Assembly (NCBI GenBank): GCA_003483645.1
Contig: DMYM01000500.1
Span: 1 to 6,142, forward strand
DNA: 6,142 nt
Direction of reading: 5' to 3'
Source of the DNA: Verrucomicrobiales bacterium
GTDB lineage: Bacteria; Verrucomicrobiota; Verrucomicrobiia; Verrucomicrobiales; Akkermansiaceae
Shown: positions 1 through 5,213 of the stretch, in pieces
Position numbering within the stretch: the stretch's first letter is position 1
Layout: the number at the start of each line of letters is the position of its first letter
Made by a program: the position numbers and the translations under genes
Notes under the pieces: generated by a model
What the model was told of the DNA's origin: nothing
Database searches by the model: none
Seen by the model: only the letters and a program-made list of their open reading frames with translations

Positions 1-327
1 GAGACGGTGAAGGGAAACATGCACACTCTCGTCGACGCGTCGGGCAGAAAAGTCGAAGTGAGTAAGTGAGTAGCGTCCCAGTTTCGTACCGAGCAGGTAG
101 GAGTCCCGCGGAACATCCCGGAGGGCAATGCCGAGCAGGACCTCCGACATGCCGCGGCCGTAGAAGGGTGAGGTGTCGATGAAGTTGATCCCGAGGTCGA
201 GGGCCACCCGGACGGAGGCGAGCGCTTCCTCGAGGCGTACGGGCCGGAACTCCTGGCCGAGCGAGGATGCCCCGAAGCCGAGGATGGGGAGGTCGAGGCC
301 GGTTTTGCCGAGAGGGCGCGATTTCAT
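1..327 (-). CDS. Aldo/keto reductase, N-terminal 109 residues (3' end beyond left edge)
   Basis: Reading the minus strand from the ATG at 327-325 gives an open frame that reaches base 1 without a stop: an N-terminal fragment of an NAD(P)H-dependent aldo/keto reductase. It opens with the family's usual beta-hairpin and first strand (MKSRPLGKTGLDLPILGFGA). The expected catalytic residues follow: Asp51 in NFIDTSPFYG, the general acid Tyr56, and Lys82 in GTKLGRY. The fragment ends in SVHVSLHRL, resembling the helix before the catalytic-His strand, so the His itself and the C-terminal cofactor-binding half are off the window. An intact member would be about 300 residues. The family reduces carbonyls or oxidises sugars; the style resembles the D-threo-aldose/L-fucose dehydrogenase branch, but substrate cannot be assigned. 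No clear Shine-Dalgarno sequence precedes the ATG; GTG at 330 is an alternative start, and an in-frame TGA lies further upstream. It sits 38 bp after the epimerase-like gene and is probably co-transcribed with it. Cytosolic, as no signal peptide is seen. Confidence 0.9.
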   Translation of the reverse strand, partial: MKSRPLGKTGLDLPILGFGASSLGQEFRPVRLEEALASVRVALDLGINFIDTSPFYGRGMSEVLLGIALRDVPRDSYLLGTKLGRYSLTHFDFSARRVDESVHVSLHRL

Positions 328-339
328 CACTGGAGTTTC

Positions 340-352
340 TGACTGTCAGTCA
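340..352. repeat. 13-bp palindrome TGACTGTCAGTCA in the 38-bp operon gap
   Basis: Six-base arms TGACTG and CAGTCA flank one central base, between the stop of the epimerase-like gene and the start of the aldo/keto reductase gene. In RNA it would give at most a 5-bp stem with a 3-base loop, and no U-run follows on the minus strand, so it does not look like an intrinsic terminator. It could be a protein-binding site, an RNA-processing element, or chance. Confidence 0.4.
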
Positions 353-365
353 CAAGTGGTGGTCT

Positions 366-1178
366 TCAGCTGATCAGGTCGCGGAAGGCCCTGATGGTCT
401 GGCGGGCGGCGGTGTCCGGATCGGGAAGAGGGAAAATCTCGGCGGAGAGGTAACCGTCGTAGCCGATTTCCCGCAGGGCGGCGAGGACGGAGGTCATTTC
501 GGTGTGACCAAATCCGATGGCCTGACGGTTGGAATCTGCAAAGTGGACGTGTCCCACTTTCGGTCCGGCGGCACGCAGAGCTTCCCCGAGGTCGGGTTCC
601 TCGATATTCATGTGGAAGAGGTCGGCGAGGAGGACGGTGTGATCCAGCTTGTGCTGATCGAGGTAGGCTGCTGCGGGGGCGAGTTGATTGAACTGGTTGG
701 TTTCGTAACGATTGAGAGGTTCGTAGATGAAGGCCACTCCGTGCTGTGCAGCGCGCTCATCGGCAGCTTGCAGGGCTTCGGTGAGCCAGGCCAGCGATTG
801 ATCCCGCGAAACTTCTCCGCCCCACTTGCCCTGCATCGATCCGAGGATGGAGGGCGCTCCCAGTTGTCCACCGAAGTCGATCATGGAGAGGACAAACTCA
901 AGGGCTTCCGTGCGTCGTCCGGGGTCCGGGTCGGTGAGGGAGAGTCCGTGCTGGACCATGCCGGCCCCGGTGCCCACCGCCGCGATGCCAAGATCGTGTT
1001 CGGTGGCCATGGATTTCACGGATTCCAGATCGATGAATTCCGGACCCGGGAGGAAGAGTTCGACGGCGTCAAAGCCTAGTTTGCCTGCCAGGGCAAAGCC
1101 GTCGGGGAGGGACTGGTGAAAGACGAAGGGGCCAGCCTTGGCCTCCGGAACCTGCGCGAGGGTTATGGCGGACTTCAT
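366..1178 (-). CDS. Sugar epimerase/isomerase-like TIM-barrel protein (AP endonuclease 2 / xylose-isomerase-like fold)
   Basis: The 270-residue product, from the ATG at 1178, has the length and motif order of the ketose 3-epimerase/hydroxypyruvate isomerase superfamily. The four expected metal ligands are visible: Glu153 (IYEPLNRYETN), Asp186 (LLADLFHM), His212 (HVHFADSNR) and Glu247 (SAEIF). The substrate-contacting positions Glu159, His189 and Arg218 are also present. From memory, numbering is nearly register-identical to Pseudomonas cichorii D-tagatose 3-epimerase (152/185/211/246 and 158/188/217). These enzymes use a divalent metal to move a proton at a carbon next to a ketose carbonyl, in the cytosol. 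Exact substrate is unknown; hydroxypyruvate isomerase or a sugar-phosphate isomerase are alternatives. A longer frame opens at a TTG at 1226 but adds only a Pro/Arg-rich stretch unlike the family, so I chose MKSAITLAQ. No strong Shine-Dalgarno precedes it. It is the first gene of a probable operon with the aldo/keto reductase and is divergent from the DUF1592 gene. Confidence 0.9.
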   Translation of the reverse strand: MKSAITLAQVPEAKAGPFVFHQSLPDGFALAGKLGFDAVELFLPGPEFIDLESVKSMATEHDLGIAAVGTGAGMVQHGLSLTDPDPGRRTEALEFVLSMIDFGGQLGAPSILGSMQGKWGGEVSRDQSLAWLTEALQAADERAAQHGVAFIYEPLNRYETNQFNQLAPAAAYLDQHKLDHTVLLADLFHMNIEEPDLGEALRAAGPKVGHVHFADSNRQAIGFGHTEMTSVLAALREIGYDGYLSAEIFPLPDPDTAARQTIRAFRDLIS

Positions 1179-1267
1179 GATGCGGCGGAAGGGGGGAGGG
1201 GTGGGTCTTGGATGCAGGGGAGTCAAGGGATTTCCGGAACGACCACGATGGTGCTCGACGATCCAGT

Positions 1268-1298
1268 TTGACAGACTACAAAAAGACCGTGGTATATA
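1268..1298 (+). promoter_or_regulatory. Sigma70-type promoter for the DUF1592 gene
   Basis: A perfect consensus -35 box TTGACA (1268-1273) is followed after 19 bp by TATATA (1293-1298) as the -10. The spacer is a little longer than the usual 17 bp. Transcription would start near 1305, giving a leader of about 37 bases before the ATG at 1342. The -10 lies inside the palindrome GGTATATACC. The boxes are read directly; activity is inferred. Confidence 0.6.
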
Positions 1299-1329
1299 CC
1301 TGTGAAATCGGTAGAACCCGTATCATAAT

Positions 1330-1336
1330 GGAGGGG
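1330..1336 (+). promoter_or_regulatory. Strong ribosome binding site GGAGGGG for the DUF1592 gene
   Basis: GGAGG starts at 1330 and lies 7 bases before the ATG at 1342, which is near-ideal Shine-Dalgarno spacing and fixes that start. It is the only strong Shine-Dalgarno sequence in the window; the other four genes have weak or none. Confidence 0.75.
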
Positions 1337-1341
1337 TCCAT

Positions 1342-3690
1342 ATGAGATCATCAAGATTGACCCTGGCCACTGTGCTCGCCCTGGCGGGGACAACCGCTGG
1401 AGAGGTGGCGAAGGAGTTCGAGAAAAAGATCGCCCCTCTTCTGGAGGATTATTGTTACGACTGTCATGGCGACAGCTCGAAGAAGGGAGATGTCTCCCTG
1501 GATGAATTCAAGAATCTCGCCAGCCATCTGGAGAATCACGATTTGTGGCTGCGGGTATGGAAGAAGATGCGGACCCATCTCATGCCGCCCGCCAAGGAGG
1601 ACTACCAGCCCACGCCCGAGGAACGCAGGGTCATCATCTCGTGGATTGAGAAGCACGTCCTGAAACTCGACCCGGAGAACCCTGATCCGGGGCGGGTGAC
1701 CATCCGGCGCCTGAATCGGGAAGAGTATCGCAATACAATCGGGGACCTGGTCGGCGTCCGTTACAACGTGGATGATAATTTCCCTCCCGACGACACCGGG
1801 TTCGGATTCGACACGATCGGGGAGGTGCTCACTATTTCCCCCCTGCTTCTTGAGAAATACCTCGCCGCGGCAGAGGAGATCGCGGAGCTTGCCCTTCCCT
1901 CCACGGTGGTCCGAAGACGACCGATCATGATTGATCCCGGGAACTTTCGACAACGGGACAACAACCAGCAGAGCGCACGCTTCATGGAGGCCGACAAGAA
2001 GCATACGGTGGGAGTGGATCGGCGCCTCAGCAAGCCAGGCCAGTATAGTCTGGAAGTGAAATACCGGATTGAGAATGAGCGGGGCCGACCGCAGGGGCAG
2101 ACCGCAAACTGGGGCATTCTGGTTGATGGCAAGGAGCTTGGGCGGGTGGAAGTGAGTGGTGCCGGCCGCTTGCGTGACGTTTTCAGGAAGGAGATCGAAT
2201 TGAGCGAAGGAGGCCATCGCTTTGAGTTTTCCATCGTCCCGGGGGAACCGGGTGAGGGTGAAGGGACCTGGGGAGTGCGGGTGGAGGAATGCAGGCTGAT
2301 CCGCCAGGGCGGCAGCGACTGGGAACTTTACCCTGAGAGTTACCGGCGAATCTTCTTCAAGGGATTGGCGCCGGACGGAGAGAAGGAGAGGGCGGCCTAC
2401 ATGAGGGAGATCGTGGAAGGCTTTGCCACCAGGGCGTTCCGTCGTCCGGCGGAGAAGAGCACGGTGGATCGTCTGACCGGGATGGCACTGAACCGGACTG
2501 GAGAGGAGAATGCCAAGTTTGTGGATGGAGTGAAACTGGCGGTCACGGCTGCCCTGACCTCGCCACGTTTCCTCTTCCGCAGTGAAGTGCAGGCCGACCC
2601 TGATGACCCAGGCAAGGTTGTGGCGGTGGACGAGTTTGCCCTGGCCTCGCGCCTTTCCTACTTCCTGTGGAGTTCCGCACCCGACGAGGAATTGTCCGCC
2701 CTGGCTGCCAGGGGTCATTTGCGCCAGAACCTGCGGGCACAGGTTGACCGCATGCTGGCCGACCGGAAGGCAGGCCGCATGGTGAGAAACTTCGTAGGTC
2801 AGTGGCTGCAGGCGCGGGACCTGCGCGGCCTGAACATCGATGTGCGGCGTATCCTGGGGGAACGGAACAAGCGGTTTGCGGAGCGAGTCTTCGACCAGGA
2901 GGTGCGGCGTGACATGGAACTCGAGACGGAGCTCTTCTTCCAGCATGTGGTGCGGGAAAACCGGCCGGTGCTGGAATTGCTCAACGCGAGGTATTCCTTC
3001 CTCAACGAAAACCTGGCCAGGTTCTACGGCGTGCCCGGGGTGAGCGGACGCACGCATCGCCGGGTGGATTTCGGGGAGGATCAGCCTGCGCGGGGCGGAA
3101 TCCTGGCGCAGGGGACCTTTCTCATTGTGACTTCTCAGCCGACGCGGACCTCTCCGGTCAAGCGCGGTCTCTTCGTGCTTGAGAACATCCTGGGGACGCC
3201 CGCGCCGCCGGCCCCACCAGATGTGCCCGAACTGGAGGAGGCGCGAGGGGAACTCAGCAACGCAACGATGCGGGAACTCATGGTCGAGCACCGTCAGAAG
3301 GCGCTGTGCAGGTCGTGCCACGAGCACATGGATCCGATCGGGCTGGCGCTGGAGAATTTCAATGCAATCGGGCAATGGAGGGAGGAAGAGGACGGCAAGG
3401 CCATCGACAGCGCAGGTCAGCTCGTCACGGGCGAGAAGTTCTCGAACGTGATGGAGTTGAAGGAGATTCTGGCCAGCTCGCGGAAGCAGGATTTCTATCG
3501 TTGCCTGACGGAGAAGATGCTCACCTACGCCCTCGGGCGGGGGGTGGAATACTACGATGCTCCAACCGTGGATTCGATCGTTTCCATTCTTGACGGGAAT
3601 GGGGGAGGAATGGTGGATTTGATCTATGGAATCGTTGAGAGCGCGCCCTTTCAGAAGCGTCGGGGGGACGGTGAACGCCTCGCAAAATAG
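1342..3690 (+). CDS. Secreted c-type cytochrome protein with DUF1587-DUF1595-DUF1592-DUF1588-DUF1585 domains
   Basis: The 782-residue product has the complete architecture of a family abundant in Planctomycetes and Verrucomicrobia. A Sec-type signal peptide covers about residues 1-20 (basic start, hydrophobic LTLATVLALAG). A cytochrome c-like domain (about 25-108) has CYDCH (Cys38, Cys41, His42) and a likely axial Met81 in HLMPPA. DUF1587 follows (about 120-182, RRLNREEYRNTIGDL). A beta-rich segment (about 193-322) resembles the carbohydrate-binding-like module often found here. Then come DUF1595 (about 350-412, ATRAFRRPA), DUF1592 (about 430-560, RLSYFLWSSAPDEEL), DUF1588 (about 583-682) with a second heme motif CRSCH (Cys656, Cys659, His660), and DUF1585 (about 705-773, LTYALGRGVEYYD). 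It is expected outside the cytoplasmic membrane, possibly as a diheme protein. Its reaction is unknown; redox or polysaccharide-related roles have been suggested for the family. Consensus promoter and ribosome binding site lie upstream, and the DUF1552 partner gene follows 76 bp downstream. Domain borders are by eye. Confidence 0.93.
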   Translation: MRSSRLTLATVLALAGTTAGEVAKEFEKKIAPLLEDYCYDCHGDSSKKGDVSLDEFKNLASHLENHDLWLRVWKKMRTHLMPPAKEDYQPTPEERRVIISWIEKHVLKLDPENPDPGRVTIRRLNREEYRNTIGDLVGVRYNVDDNFPPDDTGFGFDTIGEVLTISPLLLEKYLAAAEEIAELALPSTVVRRRPIMIDPGNFRQRDNNQQSARFMEADKKHTVGVDRRLSKPGQYSLEVKYRIENERGRPQGQTANWGILVDGKELGRVEVSGAGRLRDVFRKEIELSEGGHRFEFSIVPGEPGEGEGTWGVRVEECRLIRQGGSDWELYPESYRRIFFKGLAPDGEKERAAYMREIVEGFATRAFRRPAEKSTVDRLTGMALNRTGEENAKFVDGVKLAVTAALTSPRFLFRSEVQADPDDPGKVVAVDEFALASRLSYFLWSSAPDEELSALAARGHLRQNLRAQVDRMLADRKAGRMVRNFVGQWLQARDLRGLNIDVRRILGERNKRFAERVFDQEVRRDMELETELFFQHVVRENRPVLELLNARYSFLNENLARFYGVPGVSGRTHRRVDFGEDQPARGGILAQGTFLIVTSQPTRTSPVKRGLFVLENILGTPAPPAPPDVPELEEARGELSNATMRELMVEHRQKALCRSCHEHMDPIGLALENFNAIGQWREEEDGKAIDSAGQLVTGEKFSNVMELKEILASSRKQDFYRCLTEKMLTYALGRGVEYYDAPTVDSIVSILDGNGGGMVDLIYGIVESAPFQKRRGDGERLAK

Positions 3691-3741
3691 GGGATCAGGG
3701 ACTGTCGTTTCTTCAGGGGACGATTTCTGTGCTGAGTTCCT

Positions 3742-3759
3742 GAGTAATACCGTATACTC
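3742..3759. repeat. Imperfect inverted repeat GAGTAATACCGTATACTC overlapping the candidate -10
   Basis: The left arm GAGTAATAC and right arm GTATACTC are reverse complements apart from one extra A in the left arm, around a central C. It covers the putative -10 of the DUF1552 gene, so it could be an operator, or a small hairpin in a read-through transcript. No U-run follows, so it is not a terminator. Confidence 0.4.
3753..3758 (+). promoter_or_regulatory. Candidate -10 box TATACT just upstream of the DUF1552 gene
   Basis: TATACT differs from the consensus -10 at one position. It ends only 8 bases before the ATG at 3767, so a transcript from it would start at about 3765 and be leaderless or nearly so. 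No good -35 is present (TGCTGA at 3730-3735 at 17-bp spacing is weak). The alternative is that the gene is simply read through from the DUF1592 promoter. Confidence 0.4.
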
Positions 3760-3766
3760 CGCCTAG

Positions 3767-5128
3767 ATGAGTGAAGTCAGAATCCTGCCGGGCCGACGGG
3801 CCTTTCTCCGTGGATTGGGAGCGAGTGTCGCCCTTCCGGGGCTGGGTTCCCTGGGAATGGCCCGGGTTGCGGCGGGCGCCCGGGGAGTGAGCGCCAGCGG
3901 GGCACCACTGCGCATGGCCTATTTCTGTCTTCCCAACGGAGTCATCATGGACAAATGGCGTCCGCAGGGGGACGGAAAGGAGTTGGTCTTCAATGAGTCG
4001 ATGAAGTCGTTGAAGAAGTTTCGTAACGACCTGCAGATTTTGAAGGGGCTTGAACAGGCAAACGGGTGGGCTGGCCGGGATGGAGCAGGTGATCACGCAC
4101 GCGGGACTGCCACTTTCCTGACGGGTTCGCGTCCCAGGAAGACGGCAGGGGCGGACATCCGGCTGGGGATTTCGGTCGATCAGATGGCGGCCAATCACCT
4201 CGGCAGGGAGACCCGTCTTCCCTCTCTGGAGCTTTCCTGTGACGGCGTGCGCCAGTCCGGGCGCTGCGACTCGGGCTACTCCTGTGCCTATCAGTACAAT
4301 CTTTCCTGGCGTTCTGCGACCCAGCCCATGACCCCCGAGTCAAATCCGCGGCTCGTTTTTGAGCGTCTGTTCGGGGGCGGATCCCAGATGGAACGGGAGG
4401 AGAATCGCGCCAGGCGCCGGACCGAGCAGCTCTCCATTCTCGACTTTGTCCTCGATGATGCCAAGGCAATGGAAAAACGTCTCGGGCGGAATGATCAACA
4501 GAAGCTTGATGAGTACATGACCGGTGTCCGCGAGATCGAGCAACGGATCGAGAAGGCGGGAAGTTTCGGTCCGCCTCCGGATCCGGGCGTGCCCGCACCT
4601 GCGAATGGGATACCCGGGCCCTACCACGAGCATATCAGGCTCATGTTCGACATGATGATCCTGGCCTTCCGGACTGACCAGACGCGGATCGCCAGTTTCC
4701 TGCTCGCCCATGACGGGAGCAATCGTAATTTCCCAACCCATGGAGTGAATGAGGGGCACCATGGTCTGTCTCACCACGGGGGCGACCGGGCCAAGATGGA
4801 CAAGATTGCCAGGATTGATACCTTCTACCTGGAGCAGTTCGCCTATTTTCTGGAGCGCATGCGCAGCACCAAGGATGTCGATGGCAAACCGTTACTCTAC
4901 AACTCGATGATCGTCTGGGGAGGTGGACTTTCTGATGGCAATCGACACTCCCACAACGACCTGCCCGTCATCCTGGCGGGACATGCGGGCGGCAAGTTCC
5001 GGACGGGGCGCCATGTCGATCTCAAGACGGATGTGCCGTTGAACAATCTCTACCTGCGGATGCTCGGAGAGGTTGGCGCACCAGCGGGACGCCTCGGCGA
5101 TTCGACCGGGATCCTGAAAGAGGTGTAG
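3767..5128 (+). CDS. Tat-exported DUF1552 (HXXSHH family) protein
   Basis: The 453-residue product is a full-length DUF1552 protein. A twin-arginine signal (Arg10-Arg11 in GRRAFLRG, then GASVALPGLGSLG) sends it folded across the membrane. Family motifs follow in order: GDHARGTATFLTG (108-120), the Cys-containing CDSGYSCAYQYNLSW (167-181), a helical segment DFVLDDAKAMEKRLG (226-240) to REIEQRIE (255-262), the name-giving HGLSHH (His332, Ser335, His336, His337), and GGGLSDGNRHSHNDLP (385-400). The His/Asp-rich motifs suggest a metal site; relation to the alkaline-phosphatase-like fold, as for DUF1501, is an inference. The reaction is unknown. The start is the earliest possible ATG because an in-frame TAG occupies 3764-3766, and the Tat motif begins only nine residues in. 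No Shine-Dalgarno sequence precedes it. DUF1552 genes commonly sit beside DUF1592-type cytochrome genes, as here, so the two products are likely functional partners outside the cytoplasm. Confidence 0.93.
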   Translation: MSEVRILPGRRAFLRGLGASVALPGLGSLGMARVAAGARGVSASGAPLRMAYFCLPNGVIMDKWRPQGDGKELVFNESMKSLKKFRNDLQILKGLEQANGWAGRDGAGDHARGTATFLTGSRPRKTAGADIRLGISVDQMAANHLGRETRLPSLELSCDGVRQSGRCDSGYSCAYQYNLSWRSATQPMTPESNPRLVFERLFGGGSQMEREENRARRRTEQLSILDFVLDDAKAMEKRLGRNDQQKLDEYMTGVREIEQRIEKAGSFGPPPDPGVPAPANGIPGPYHEHIRLMFDMMILAFRTDQTRIASFLLAHDGSNRNFPTHGVNEGHHGLSHHGGDRAKMDKIARIDTFYLEQFAYFLERMRSTKDVDGKPLLYNSMIVWGGGLSDGNRHSHNDLPVILAGHAGGKFRTGRHVDLKTDVPLNNLYLRMLGEVGAPAGRLGDSTGILKEV

Positions 5129-5133
5129 ACTCT

Positions 5134-5147
5134 CTGGTTCCAACCAG
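5134..5147. repeat. Perfect palindrome CTGGTTCCAACCAG after the DUF1552 stop codon
   Basis: The arms CTGGTT and AACCAG are exact reverse complements, giving a 5-bp stem with a 4-base loop in RNA, six bases after the stop codon. No T-run follows (GAGGGAAG), so it is at best a weak or factor-assisted end signal or a 3'-stabilising stem. It may be chance. Confidence 0.35.
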
Positions 5148-5190
5148 GAGGGAAGTCGGCGTTTTGCTGGCGCAGGGTGAACCGCGCGGG

Positions 5191-5196
5191 TATACA
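5191..5196 (+). promoter_or_regulatory. Candidate -10 box TATACA upstream of the Cache sensor gene
   Basis: TATACA lies 17 bases before the ATG at 5214 and would give a leader of roughly 10 bases. The only -35-like sequence, TTGCTG (5164-5169), is 21 bp away, which is too far for a standard promoter. It is part of the GTATAC element shared with the two upstream genes. Read-through from the DUF1552 gene is equally possible. Confidence 0.3.
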
Positions 5197-5213
5197 GGAT
5201 TGATCCGACCCCG

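Larger units (their letters stand above)
1179..1341. promoter_or_regulatory. Divergent intergenic region between the sugar operon and the DUF1592 gene
   Basis: This 163-bp region must hold the control elements for both directions. The plus-strand promoter is clear and is listed separately. For the minus strand I find no convincing promoter. A TATGAT box (plus bases 1322-1327) lacks a good -35 at normal spacing. The TTGACT at 1226-1221 has only GC-rich sequence where its -10 should be. The perfect 10-bp palindrome GGTATATACC (1291-1300) overlaps the plus -10 and could be read in either direction or serve as an operator. Confidence 0.6.

Noticed and set aside
267..1079. A 270-codon plus-strand open frame opposite the epimerase-like gene
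   Set aside because: The minus-strand frame keeps all metal-ligand motifs of a known superfamily. The plus frame shows none and is Gly/Val-rich antisense sequence.
1179..1226. Extending the epimerase-like protein upstream to a TTG start at 1226
   Set aside because: The added 16 residues (TPLHPRPTPPPFRRI after the start) are Pro/Arg-rich and unlike the family N-terminus. The ATG at 1178 starts exactly at the expected first beta strand.
1351..3375. A 674-codon open frame on the minus strand across the DUF1592 gene
   Set aside because: It is wholly antisense to a gene with complete family motifs. Its translation is rich in His/Pro/Arg low-quality sequence with no recognisable domain, as expected of a shadow frame in GC-rich DNA.
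3695..3728. Imperfect tandem repeat in the gap after the DUF1592 stop (TCAGGGACTGTCGTTTCT then TCAGGGGACGATTTCT)
   Set aside because: Only two degenerate copies differing by an indel; too short and diverged to distinguish from chance.
3691..3766. Possible intrinsic terminator between the DUF1592 and DUF1552 genes
   Set aside because: No GC-rich stem followed by a T-run is present, so read-through between the two genes remains likely.
3990..4598. A 202-codon minus-strand frame opposite the DUF1552 gene
   Set aside because: It is Arg/Ser/Pro-rich with no motif and overlaps conserved DUF1552 blocks; a shadow frame.
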